Positions 9,101-16,083 of a stretch of DNA of 64,000 nt are shown piece after piece. The notes beneath the pieces are model-generated. The model did not search any database. It worked only from the letters and a program-made list of their open reading frames with translations, and was not told the origin of the DNA. The translations under genes were made by a program, and so were the position numbers. Position 1 is the first letter of the stretch. Every line of letters starts with the position of its first letter. Source of the stretch: Agaribacillus aureus. GTDB taxonomy: Bacteria; Bacteroidota; Bacteroidia; Cytophagales; Cyclobacteriaceae. Where the stretch lies: NCBI GenBank assembly GCA_030442055.1, contig JAUJEB010000001.1, forward strand, positions 1,178,001-1,242,000, given 5' to 3'.

Positions 9101-10626
9101 GGCTTGCTGTAATCAGAGATTTTTACAATCGGGTTTTCAACCAATAATTTTTTAAATTCAAGATCCCTGTAGTTATATACCTTTTTAAAATCAACACCTT
9201 CAAGGTCTAGTTGTGGAACTGACAAATTATACAATTCATACCCATTTCTCCTTGCCAGGGCCTCGTTCCCCTTTTTCGGCTGCAATGAAACCGTGTTGGC
9301 AACGGCTGATCTATTGAGTGTAGAGAACTCAATTTTTGCAGCTTTTAATACATGGAGACTGTCTGCCAGATCCATGGTATATTCACCGACATCAACAGTC
9401 AAATCATCGGCATAGAATATTTTGTCTTCGTTTCGATAAGACGATGAATCCACCAGGAACTGGCTGATGGCCACCGATACATCGTTGGCCAGGATATGGG
9501 GCCTGTTGTTATCTATTTCCTGGGTAATGGCAAATTTACCATTTACGATCTCAAACGAGTCCACGTGGATCCTGTCCAGGTAGGCAGAGCTTAGCGAGTA
9601 CAAATTTCTGGAAATGGAATCGCGATCCATTTTTGTAAATTTCTTCCTGGTTATAAACCTGATCTCGGGTTCATTCAGGTTTACATAATCAATATCAAAA
9701 ACACCGTCAAAATAGGCTTTGTAAATATCTGCACCGCTGATTTTCATCTCCGGAATGTAGATATCATAAAACTCTTCATTATCGTCATTTTTGATGCTAT
9801 CCGGCGCCATACTTGGCAGCAACCACAATTTCTTCCCCTGAATGGTGGAGGTGGCAGTAGAAACATTGACTTCCTCAGCCTCCAGCACATGCACACCATC
9901 ACTTAATTTTAACCTGTAATCCTCAATGTCAAGATTGATATGATCGGCAAACAATAACCGGCTGCTATCCTGGGTGAAGGTAGAATCAATACGAAATCCG
10001 TTTAAGGTAATGAAGATATCGCCGGCTGTAGACAATGCTGTCTTACCATACTGGCTGTTTTCCAAAATAATTGAGCCATTGGAAAATTTTAATTCCTTGA
10101 TTAACAGCGCTTTAATATATTTTCGAAGAAAGGGATAAACATCATTATATATCTTATTATGTCTGTTCGTCCCGTCAAACTTTTTGGCGCCTAAAAAATC
10201 CATTTTAGGATCGGTAATTTCCACGTTGGCAATTTCCAAAACCCTGTCGTAATAAAGTTTTAATAACCCAATCCCGCCTACCTTAATTTCCGGAAATTTG
10301 ATGTTGTAGTAGCTTTTGACAGTGTCGGCCTTGATCTTATCCAGGAATACATCGTTGGGTTGGATGCTTAAATCCTTAATTTTGAAACCAAGACCCGCCA
10401 GGTTGACATGTACTTTCTCAAATTCGATTTTGTACACCCCATGGCTTTCGGCCATCAGCTTTCGCTGTAAAACCTGCCGGATGAAAGGATCGGAAAAATA
10501 AAATAGCAGTACCTGGAATATCGCTAATATACCAAAGATTGATAATGATACTCTCAAAAACCTGCGTCTGGTCCTTCCAGGCCTTTTGGCTTTTTTTTGT
10601 TTAATATTTGCCTTTTTGTCGCTCAA
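6199..10626 (-). CDS. AsmA-like large envelope protein with seven ~180-residue repeats
   Basis: A 1,475-residue protein with a basic cytoplasmic N-terminus (RPGRTRRRFLR), one membrane helix at about 25-46 and then a long periplasmic part. That part repeats about every 180 residues. Each unit opens with a strand such as YNIKFPEIKVGG (107), YDIYIPEMKISG (~285), YNLSVPQLDLEG (~465), YNIDIPSLLING (~646), YNVSVPTIVMEG (~826), FDVSFPKIDLTG (~1006) and FNARLVEFKNF (~1190). Each ends with a segment like IFYADDIxVxLxxYxxxLPDS. The C-terminal ~250 residues (GSIQAYFSSNL, FDLRDVNPML) resemble the end of AsmA/DUF748-type proteins. AsmA-like proteins form beta-groove bridges carrying phospholipids between membranes; that role is an inference here. 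It stands alone, with a basic Lys-rich tail. Confidence 0.65.
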   Translation of the reverse strand: MSDKKANIKQKKAKRPGRTRRRFLRVSLSIFGILAIFQVLLFYFSDPFIRQVLQRKLMAESHGVYKIEFEKVHVNLAGLGFKIKDLSIQPNDVFLDKIKADTVKSYYNIKFPEIKVGGIGLLKLYYDRVLEIANVEITDPKMDFLGAKKFDGTNRHNKIYNDVYPFLRKYIKALLIKELKFSNGSIILENSQYGKTALSTAGDIFITLNGFRIDSTFTQDSSRLLFADHINLDIEDYRLKLSDGVHVLEAEEVNVSTATSTIQGKKLWLLPSMAPDSIKNDDNEEFYDIYIPEMKISGADIYKAYFDGVFDIDYVNLNEPEIRFITRKKFTKMDRDSISRNLYSLSSAYLDRIHVDSFEIVNGKFAITQEIDNNRPHILANDVSVAISQFLVDSSSYRNEDKIFYADDLTVDVGEYTMDLADSLHVLKAAKIEFSTLNRSAVANTVSLQPKKGNEALARRNGYELYNLSVPQLDLEGVDFKKVYNYRDLEFKKLLVENPIVKISDYSKPRASHNQLDEASLYRLIKNYVKSIAVSQIQLRDGSLEYANYKGAKKDTIRAGRIAFSLDNFKLDSVGQYTSNRIFFADNITFTLERYLMKLSDDLHILKARKVGISTIKSQIYANGIKLFPIPVKNIDMFLRRSKRSVLYNIDIPSLLINGADIRKAYFRHLLNIKTITIDKPNVVLNRYTNITRQRRNSTFKKDDLYALFEDYLKSINITKMRLNNGFFNVVTNTSQDANTLSQNNVSIEATNFVLNNRSSRNRNRIFYSDDIEVKLNNYLINLPDSIHVLRTREVGISTAKSEIYLKSSRLYPKSNRLDTVDLPAFYNVSVPTIVMEGVDINKLYYNNLLEINDIELSKPTFEIINQVEIKGKNKFMSRSRQARMPAVLKGVKIKDVKLTSGRVALGNQLGRKKQIFSTTDFSMRLNDFLLDSVILNNSRKILYADNIELDMTNYQMRLPDSIHHISARNINVSSGKKLLSAEDFRLKPRRNKNYNQLLRNQKSKLLFDVSFPKIDLTGIDLEKAYLQKNYTVRNAFIKNPDVQLISYKEPVQGDKRIDPKDILDKLLSKNLKFLNVQKLDFSGATFSLKKAKDPKSKDMLLERISGKVKNFNLNNKSRKIDSRLFYADDIDLKIKDYTYRLPDSLYTLKADEIGVSLAKSRIYMDSVVLKPKYGKFQFANKLGHEKDRVEFNARLVEFKNFDFENYILRGWVKAGVVNINNFRARNFRDKRLPFPKDQNPLMPQEWIRDFDRYLKLDLLQLKNGYVSYEEFTEDGQKPGKIEFTNVNADIRNITNSPGAWRRNDLLTIDAKAMLMGRGSIQAYFSSNLSSKQNKFTLQGTIDRFDLRDVNPMLENVAFVSVKSGQNDKMDFSFDGNNSFAVGEMRFRYSDLKITVIKKKTGDKGGFASFLANTFVINNKNPNGKNLRVGEIYFERDKKKSLFNFLWKSLLSGIKPSLGINEKNKKDKDEKASIR

Positions 10627-10751
10627 AAAAACAATAGTTATTAGTAAAAATAAGACAATCGCCTTACATATCCTCAGTATGTCCCATAATTCAAATAAAC
10701 TTGCACGGTTAAAAGCCGCGCTCTTCCCCCTGCGAAATGCCCGAAATTATC

Positions 10752-11357
10752 CTAAGTTAACGGGAATGTGCAAATACTTTTGTAGCAGGTGCAATGGTTT
10801 CCGAGATGAAATAATCCCACTTTATCATAGCTGACCGTACCTGGGATCCGGATACTGTCGGGCACTTTTCCATAGCCAAGGGTAATATGGGGCCAATAAT
10901 TTTCGCCTGTATTCCGTTCCCAAAAATTGTTAATGTAGGTTATGCTGGAATCTCCAATTTGAGAATCACCGGCAAACATTGCTCCGGTTATATTGCCCGC
11001 CATAGAAGATCTGAAGCTTTTGATCAATGCTTCATGCAACTGCTGCAGGCGCTTATTTTTTTTAAAATCAAGACTCGCACAGTCATTTTTATAAACCACC
11101 TTATCAATTTTCAGGTGAAATGGAGGGTAAGACGAGGTCAATGACTGAATTGCTTTGGCGGACACCTCCAGTTGGTCCAGCAGAAATCCTCCCATCAGGA
11201 GTGTTAGGTGAGGTAAATTAACGGTCTTCGATAAAACAATTTGCTGATTAGCTGGCTGGTGTAGGGTCCTGTTCAGCAAAACGATATCTTCAATATCCTG
11301 ATCTGACGGTAATAAAACAATGTCTGCCGCTATAATTTCTGTCGGGTGTTGGTACAA
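10752..11357 (-). CDS. 2H phosphoesterase (2'-5' RNA ligase / cyclic phosphodiesterase family)
   Basis: A 201-residue cytosolic protein with two HxTL motifs, LPHLTLLMG (about 49-57) and YWPHITLGYGK (about 155-165). Their spacing is that of the 2H phosphoesterase superfamily, in which the paired His-x-Thr motifs act on 2',3'-cyclic or 2'-5' phosphodiester bonds. No further domain is seen. It starts 32 bp after the stop of the lectin-like gene, at the end of a minus-strand run. The biological substrate (RNA ends, cyclic nucleotides or ADP-ribose derivatives) cannot be read from sequence. Confidence 0.8.
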   Translation of the reverse strand: MYQHPTEIIAADIVLLPSDQDIEDIVLLNRTLHQPANQQIVLSKTVNLPHLTLLMGGFLLDQLEVSAKAIQSLTSSYPPFHLKIDKVVYKNDCASLDFKKNKRLQQLHEALIKSFRSSMAGNITGAMFAGDSQIGDSSITYINNFWERNTGENYWPHITLGYGKVPDSIRIPGTVSYDKVGLFHLGNHCTCYKSICTFPLT

Positions 11358-11389
11358 AGGAATGGTTACTTGATTTATTTCATATTAAA

Positions 11390-11842
11390 TCACCATATTT
11401 CTAATTCCAGGTGTAATTCGCCTTCATTATCATAGATGCCACTATCAATATCATTACACCGCAATTGCAATACCTTGGGGTAATCTGTTTTGGGAATTAA
11501 AATTCCATCTCTGTCAATGGCAAATAATGTAGACCTGGTATTATCGTCATCGTCCTCCAGCTGCGGAAATTCCATAACAAAATGCCCGTTTGACTTTACG
11601 TTTTCGGAATACAATACTCTTCCAATCAGGCAGCCTTCGCTTTGCCCGGTCATTGGATATTCCGACTTTTCAGCTTTGACCGGCCCTCCTTCCGGGCCAT
11701 ATTTATTGGGCCCATGTTTGCCCGGATTAATATTCCATAACCCGTCTTTATAGTGTACAAAAACAGAATATCCTGCTGGAATGGTAATTCCTTTTTGCCA
11801 CGTTTCAAAGGCCACGACTTTTCTAGGTATTTTGGCTCCCAT
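11390..11842 (-). CDS. PA-IL (LecA)-like lectin-fold protein
   Basis: A 150-residue protein without a signal peptide. It shows the order of elements seen in the galactose-binding lectin LecA of Pseudomonas: a strand with IPAGYSVFVHYKDGLW, a KYGPEGG turn, then QSEGCLIGRV (LecA has a comparable GALVMKI), and a C-terminal CNDIDSGIYDNEGELHLEL that parallels the Ca2+/sugar loop of LecA (YNDVPGTYGNNSGSF). Conserved Asp and Asn at that loop suggest calcium-assisted binding of sugar. Differences are an acidic insert (LEDDDDN) and a longer loop before the C-terminus. It may be exported without a classical signal, as LecA is. The assignment rests on visual motif order only. Confidence 0.55.
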   Translation of the reverse strand: MGAKIPRKVVAFETWQKGITIPAGYSVFVHYKDGLWNINPGKHGPNKYGPEGGPVKAEKSEYPMTGQSEGCLIGRVLYSENVKSNGHFVMEFPQLEDDDDNTRSTLFAIDRDGILIPKTDYPKVLQLRCNDIDSGIYDNEGELHLELEIW

Positions 11843-11959
11843 GATTTATTATGTTTTTTCGCATCAACTACGTCAAATATATACATTAAACCACTCGAAA
11901 ATTCCTTAAATACTACCAATACCTAACATGGATTAAATAATTGAGGCAATCGTCTCAAT

Positions 11960-12460
11960 TCAATCCCGGCTCATATAGGCAATGGAAGCTATTTTCCATT
12001 GATTGTTAAATCTGATCAAAGTGATGGCATCAATTCCCTCCCAATGGTAAAGACTATCTTCGCTACCAAACTTAGCTTCGTAAAATACCCACGCCTGGGC
12101 CAGGCCGCCTTCAACCTTAATGTCGCTTTTCACCATCTTTTCCTCAAATATCGGCTGGCTGTCCGGTCCCTCGGGTGCCTTTGCAATAAATTCGGGAATG
12201 GTAGTATAATGAACATCTTCGGCACTTTCACTGGGTTTTTGCCAGACAGTTGTCAATACGGCTCCTTCCCAGAAATGGGTTGCGAAGGCCAGCCAGTTCC
12301 GATCCGAAAAATCCTGATAATATCGGGCCAAAGTCGACTCGATCCTCTTTCTAGACAAGGCATTTTCCTCGCTTTCTTCCAATTCCTTTTTTTTTCGTGA
12401 ACAGGCACTAAAAGAAAGCGCAATTAAAAGTAGTGATATGGCGTAAGCAGCAAGCCTCAT
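11960..12460 (-). CDS. NTF2-fold (SnoaL/DUF4440-like) lipoprotein
   Basis: A 166-residue protein. It begins with an SPII lipoprotein signal: a hydrophobic stretch then LSFSACSRKKK, with the lipidated Cys at about residue 20. The mature part has the NTF2-like pattern: a helix with IESTLARYYQDFSDRNWLAFATHFWEGAVLT, strands, and a terminal NQWKIASIAYMSRD, which is the usual closing strand of SnoaL/DUF4440 proteins. It is probably held in the periplasm or outer-membrane inner leaflet as a small-molecule binding or scaffold protein; no catalytic residues are assigned. It lies 5 nt downstream of a second NTF2-fold gene, so the two are likely cotranscribed. Confidence 0.75.
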   Translation of the reverse strand: MRLAAYAISLLLIALSFSACSRKKKELEESEENALSRKRIESTLARYYQDFSDRNWLAFATHFWEGAVLTTVWQKPSESAEDVHYTTIPEFIAKAPEGPDSQPIFEEKMVKSDIKVEGGLAQAWVFYEAKFGSEDSLYHWEGIDAITLIRFNNQWKIASIAYMSRD

Positions 12461-12465
12461 GTTAA

Positions 12466-12945
12466 TTATTGGTAGGCAGTGTGTTGGGTAATAAATTTTT
12501 CCAGGCTGGCCAAAGCAGTCTTTTGAACTTTATTTTTTAAAACCGGCGACCATCCCAACACCTGGCCCGGCAACCCGAGTGCCTGTCTTGACCATCGCCA
12601 AAAGTTAAATTCATCGATATGTTGTACAATTTTGCCGGCTTCAAACCGAAATTTTGCGTTGATAATATTATGCACTTTATGCCCCGTGGCGGAAAAAGTG
12701 TATTTTGCTTCCCACCTGCAGGAACCTTGATTTTCATCACTTTCCACCTGGCTGAACGTCAGCTCCAAATCCTTTCCTCTTTCACAAAGCATATGCCACA
12801 TGGCCGTCGCCTGTTTGTAATCCAGTGTTGCAAATGCCGGGTCCCTGAAAGTCAGCTGCTCATGGTAGCAGGCAGCCATAGATTGATAATCTCTCCTTTG
12901 GAATGCCTTGTAAAATGACGCGATTAAATGATTGTGATCAGGCAA
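12466..12945 (-). CDS. Cytosolic NTF2-fold (SnoaL-like) protein
   Basis: A 159-residue soluble protein with the SnoaL-like layout. The first helix is LIASFYKAFQRRDYQSMAACY, followed by HEQLTFRDPAF (the typical strand after which ligands enter the pocket) and later FEAGKIVQHIDEFNFWRWSRQALG, a characteristic ending of bacterial SnoaL-like proteins. A C-terminal extension (LGWSPVLKNKVQKTALASLEKFI) follows the fold. Such proteins act as isomerases, cyclases or binding modules; nothing here fixes which. It sits between the PLD gene (23 bp upstream) and the NTF2 lipoprotein (5 bp downstream), suggesting one transcript. Confidence 0.75.
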   Translation of the reverse strand: MPDHNHLIASFYKAFQRRDYQSMAACYHEQLTFRDPAFATLDYKQATAMWHMLCERGKDLELTFSQVESDENQGSCRWEAKYTFSATGHKVHNIINAKFRFEAGKIVQHIDEFNFWRWSRQALGLPGQVLGWSPVLKNKVQKTALASLEKFITQHTAYQ

Positions 12946-12968
12946 GGGTCAAGGGTTAAAGTAATTGT

Positions 12969-13676
12969 CTAATATGTCATGTCGGGAAAACCGACCGGAT
13001 CCGTCCATAATTTGTTAAACTCTTTCTGATAGTTTTTGACTACCGCCACATCCTTCGTTACCATCAAATTCTCATGGTTATTTTCGGCAGCGCTTCTCGT
13101 CCAGTTATAACTACCCGTAAGTACGGAAATACCATCAATAACTGCAAATTTATGGTGCATGTGATGGGAGGTGTCATCGGTTTTTATATGGATACCCGCT
13201 TTTAACATGGCCTTGATATCGGAACCAAGGTCATAAATTTTGTCGTTGTCTGTAATGATCTTGACGGCAATTCCTCTCCTGTGGCTATCAATAATAGCTC
13301 TGGTGATCCTGTCATCGCTAATCGTAAACACACATAGGTTTATCGTTTTTATAGCCTGGTTAAGCGCTGTTAATATAGCCTCCAGACAGGCATTTCCCGG
13401 AGAAAAGTAAACCTGGCTGCTGCCATTTACCGATTTCCTGGGTAATAGAATTTTATTGGCAGTCTCCAGCCAGTCGATAATTTTTGAAATTCCATGCTCA
13501 TGGGCATGGTGCCGGGCAAGCTCAAAAATTTTGTGTCTCAGCAGGTCTAGCGCGCGTTTATCCTGACGGTAGTCTTCTAATTTTTGTTTGAGCGCCCGCT
13601 TTTCCAGCCTTGAAAAATTGCCGTCTTCGATAGTATCCCGAAACGACTGCGCAATCTCTTCCATTGGTTCCGACAT
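12969..13676 (-). CDS. Phospholipase D-like protein with a single HKD motif
   Basis: A 235-residue protein. The first ~80 residues are charged and helical, with many Lys, Arg and Glu (for example ALKQKLEDYRQDKRALDLL). A PLDc_2-type domain follows: VYFSPGNACLEAILTALNQA, then INLCVFTISDDRITRAI, and the catalytic HHKFAVIDGISVLTGSYNWT around residue 173, matching HxKxxxxDxxxxxxGSxN. One HKD per chain implies a homodimer, as in bacterial Nuc-type nucleases and mitochondrial cardiolipin hydrolase; substrate could be nucleic acid or phospholipid. No signal peptide is seen. It begins 24 bp after the XRE/S24-like regulator stop and is likely cotranscribed with it. Confidence 0.85.
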   Translation of the reverse strand: MSEPMEEIAQSFRDTIEDGNFSRLEKRALKQKLEDYRQDKRALDLLRHKIFELARHHAHEHGISKIIDWLETANKILLPRKSVNGSSQVYFSPGNACLEAILTALNQAIKTINLCVFTISDDRITRAIIDSHRRGIAVKIITDNDKIYDLGSDIKAMLKAGIHIKTDDTSHHMHHKFAVIDGISVLTGSYNWTRSAAENNHENLMVTKDVAVVKNYQKEFNKLWTDPVGFPDMTY

Positions 13677-13700
13677 CTTACAACTAATTTTTGAATACGC

Positions 13701-14480
13701 TTATTTTAATTTCTTTTTTATCTCTCTGATTTCATCCTCGATTTTCAGAACCCTTGCCTCCACGGCGGAGGGTGGGTTTAAATAGATACTATAAACCCCA
13801 TAAACCTGCCACAACTCCAGAATCTCATCGGTATTCAGGTAAATGGTGGAGTAGTTGGGATCATCAGCGGAAAATTCAATCTGTTCACTAATATCCGTTA
13901 TTCTTCGTGTAATAATATTGTCTTTGGTCACTACCACGAATACCTTTCCTTTCCTGATATTCCTGGCTGTCAGCGTTTCGATTTGATAACCCAGCAAAAT
14001 GTCTCCGTGATGCAAGCCATTGTGATTATATTCCATCTCGCTGCCATTTAGCTGAAACGCCCTTGATTTTTCCTTGCGACTAATGGGCAGATAAATTTTT
14101 TCCAGTCTGGAAATAAAATCCTTATTCTGATAATTTACAATGTACTCCAGGTATTTGTCCACCAAAACCAGCGATATCCCTCCTTCCGGCATTGCATTTG
14201 TCTTTTTTTCGAGATCAGGCCTGGCACCTCCATCCGCATCACCGACAATAATATCAAATTTATAAAGATCATTTACCGTCAATTCTTTATTTAATAGCAA
14301 ATCAATAGAAAGTCCAAAATAATGAGCAATTTGAACAATTGTTTCAATCTTTGGTTCTGCCCTACCCTCTTCATATGCACCAACACTTGGCCTCGCCAGG
14401 TTAAATAATTCCGCAAAACTGGCCTGACTGAGCTTTTTAACCGTTCTTATCTTTTTAATATTTTTTCCAATATATGACAT
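13701..14480 (-). CDS. XRE-family regulator with degenerate S24 (LexA/CI-like) C-terminal domain
   Basis: A 259-residue DNA-binding protein. Residues about 5-62 form an XRE helix-turn-helix (KIRTVKKLSQASFAELFNLARPSVGAYEEG). The C-terminal part, from about 135 to 225, has the S24 beta-fold pattern, with HHGDILLGYQIE matching the conserved PGD turn and KGKVFVVVTKDNIITRRI matching the strand that normally carries the catalytic Lys. At the positions where the Ser of GDSM and the Lys of KR are expected I read GSEM and RR, so self-cleavage is doubtful. A C-terminal coil (KIEDEIREIKKKLK) may aid dimerisation. A palindrome directly before its start suggests autoregulation, and it is divergent from the PspA cluster. 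Confidence 0.85.
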   Translation of the reverse strand: MSYIGKNIKKIRTVKKLSQASFAELFNLARPSVGAYEEGRAEPKIETIVQIAHYFGLSIDLLLNKELTVNDLYKFDIIVGDADGGARPDLEKKTNAMPEGGISLVLVDKYLEYIVNYQNKDFISRLEKIYLPISRKEKSRAFQLNGSEMEYNHNGLHHGDILLGYQIETLTARNIRKGKVFVVVTKDNIITRRITDISEQIEFSADDPNYSTIYLNTDEILELWQVYGVYSIYLNPPSAVEARVLKIEDEIREIKKKLK

Positions 14481-14481
14481 A

Positions 14482-14496
14482 ATAAAATTATTTTAT
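14482..14496. promoter_or_regulatory. Candidate operator: ATAAAAT-T-ATTTTAT palindrome
   Basis: A perfect inverted repeat with 7-bp arms and one central base lies 1 bp upstream of the XRE/S24-like start codon, a position suited to autorepression. The DNA here is very AT-rich, so chance occurrence is possible. Confidence 0.4.
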
Positions 14497-14530
14497 GCTA
14501 ATTTTTTGAGCTTATCTAAAACTTTTAGTA

Positions 14531-14580
14531 TATTTATTTCGTAAACAATATTGAATGCATTCTAATTTAACGAATAAATA
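14531..14580. promoter_or_regulatory. Extended dyad in the divergent regulatory region
   Basis: TATTTATTTCGTAAA (14531-14545) is an imperfect inverted copy of TTAACGAATAAATA (14567-14580). Between them sits a perfect 10-bp palindrome GAATGCATTC (14553-14562). The nested, nearly co-centred symmetry suggests a dimeric or tetrameric regulator site between the XRE/S24-like gene and the PspA cluster. Binding is inferred only. Confidence 0.45.
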
Positions 14581-14777
14581 TCTAATATTATTATCATAGT
14601 AAATAAAAGTAGCAATTCCAACTTCAATTCACAAACCACTACCAACAAACATATTCATGAAAAAAAAATTAGATCGATACTAAATACCTTCCTTTTAAAT
14701 TAACCTGCTCCAAAATAAGCAGATATATCAAATCAAAACAATTTTACAATGGATAAGAACTTATAAAAACTCAAACA

Positions 14778-15173
14778 ATGGATAACGATTTTAATAAAGT
14801 AAAAAACTACATCCTTGAACTCAATTATCTAATTACCTACGAAAACGAAAGCGACGGTGTGATTGCCATCGAAAAAGAAACTGAAGGAATCAAAAACCTG
14901 GTACTGGGTATTGCCGAACCCTTATTAATTGTGGAGCAATTTATTCTTGAAATAAATAAAGACAACCAGGATGTTTACAAAAGTCTTTTACAAAAAAACC
15001 GGGATATAATTCACGGTGCCTTTGTACTGGACGAAAGCGGCAAAAAACTCATCTTCAGAAACACCCATGAATTAGAAAATCTCAATTTGAATGAAATTGA
15101 AGGGACCTTAAATTCTTTGGGGCTATTGCTCAGTGAATATTCTGAAGAGTTAATAAAATTTTCCAAAAATTAA
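14778..15173 (+). CDS. YbjN-like (type III chaperone fold) protein
   Basis: A 131-residue acidic cytosolic protein. The order of an N-terminal helix (FNKVKNYILELNY), strands around GVIAIEKETEGIKNLVLGIAEPLLIVEQFI, a helix with VYKSLLQKNRDIIHGAFVLDESGKKLIFRNT and a last helix with LNSLGLLLSEYSEELIKFS fits the YbjN/CesT chaperone-like fold. The LLQKNxxxxHGAFxLD segment is typical of YbjN-like proteins found beside pspA in many bacteria. It is the first gene of the plus-strand cluster, 14 bp before pspA. It may act as an adaptor or chaperone for the neighbouring coiled-coil proteins; that is inferred from context. Confidence 0.7.
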   Translation: MDNDFNKVKNYILELNYLITYENESDGVIAIEKETEGIKNLVLGIAEPLLIVEQFILEINKDNQDVYKSLLQKNRDIIHGAFVLDESGKKLIFRNTHELENLNLNEIEGTLNSLGLLLSEYSEELIKFSKN

Positions 15174-15187
15174 ACGCAAGTTGTATT

Positions 15188-15922
15188 ATGAACATTTTCA
15201 AGAGAATCTTTAAAATCGGACAGGCTGAGGCCCATTCCACGGTTGATAAACTGGAGGATCCCATTAAAATGACCGAGCAGGGAATCAGAGATATGAAGGC
15301 AGACCTGGAGAAGAGCCTGAAAGCTTTGGCAGAGGTAAAATCTCTCGCTATAAGAGCCAGGGATGATGCAGAAAGTAATAAAAACAAAGCAAAAGATTAC
15401 GAAAACAAGGCGATGCTGCTTTTAAAGAGAGCACAGTCTGGCGATATGGAAATGGCGGAAGCCGACCGGTTAGCTACTGAGGCCCTGGTAAAAAAAGAGG
15501 AGTGTTTACAACAAACCAGCCGGGCCAATGCACAGCAAAACAAATTTGAGGAAAATGTCGCCGCGCTCAACGCCAACATCAAGACCATACGCGGCAATAT
15601 CAGCAAGTGGGAGAATGAGTTAAAAACCCTGAAAGCCAGGGTAAAAGTTAGCTCGGCCACCAAAACGTTAAATAAACAATTAGCTCAAATAGATTCCTCC
15701 AGCACCGTATCAATGCTGGAAAAAATGAAGGATAAGGTGGCCAGGGAAGAAGCAATCGCCGAATCTTACGGTGAGATTGCCCAGGAAAGCAGATCCGTAG
15801 ATGAAGAAATTGACAAGGCGCTGGCCGGGGCCGGCCATGACAGGGCCGTGGAAGATCTCGGAGCACTCAAAAAGAAACTGGGAATTATCAAAAAAGACGA
15901 TGAGGAGACAGAGGGGAAATAA
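15188..15922 (+). CDS. pspA: PspA/IM30 family protein (ESCRT-III-like)
   Basis: A 244-residue, almost entirely helical protein starting MNIFKRIFKIGQAEAHSTVDKLEDPIKMTEQ. That is the PspA/Vipp1 opening: an amphipathic helix, then a hairpin with the conserved DP at the elbow. Long heptad helices follow (about 30-185), with EALVKKEECLQQTSRA in helix 2/3 and later SMLEKMKDKVAREEA. PspA and Vipp1 polymerise on stressed or leaky inner membranes and are structural homologues of ESCRT-III (established). The gene follows the YbjN-like gene by 14 bp and precedes YqiJ/flotillin genes, a linkage known for PspA partners. The C-terminus (HDRAVEDLGALKKKLG) may be a regulatory helix. Confidence 0.93.
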   Translation: MNIFKRIFKIGQAEAHSTVDKLEDPIKMTEQGIRDMKADLEKSLKALAEVKSLAIRARDDAESNKNKAKDYENKAMLLLKRAQSGDMEMAEADRLATEALVKKEECLQQTSRANAQQNKFEENVAALNANIKTIRGNISKWENELKTLKARVKVSSATKTLNKQLAQIDSSSTVSMLEKMKDKVAREEAIAESYGEIAQESRSVDEEIDKALAGAGHDRAVEDLGALKKKLGIIKKDDEETEGK

Positions 15923-16083
15923 TCCCCACTGCATTCCTCGGCGACTTAACCTATCATACATTTTATAACAAAGGTATTGGGGCATCGTGGTGGTTAACCA
16001 GGTTAATTTCAACCCACGCGCAAATCCGATGCCCGCCTAAAACTGAATTTTTAAATTTTTGATCGTTAGAATTATTTACGTCC

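Larger units (their letters stand above)
14481..14777. other. Divergent promoter region between the regulator and the PspA cluster
   Basis: A very AT-rich 297-bp region holding the two dyads listed separately. No TGGCAC-N5-TTGC type -24/-12 site is present, unlike the sigma-54 promoters of enterobacterial psp operons. CAATGGATAA occurs twice (14748-14757 and 14777-14786); the first copy opens a five-codon frame (MDKNL, stop) just before the real gene start, so a mini-leader or a duplicated start is possible. Confidence 0.5.

Noticed and set aside
11650-11919. Overlapping 89-codon open frame at the start of the lectin-like gene
   Set aside because: It is in another frame of the same DNA and has no domain; the lectin-like frame carries all recognisable motifs, so a frameshift is not needed.
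11390-14480. Prophage or defence island
   Set aside because: An S24-like regulator and a PLD protein raised the idea, but there is no integrase, structural phage gene, tRNA junction, restriction enzyme or toxin pair.
14481-14777. Sigma-54 promoter for the PspA cluster
   Set aside because: I looked for TGGCAC-N5-TTGC by analogy with E. coli pspA and found none; the region is AT-rich and dyad-rich instead.
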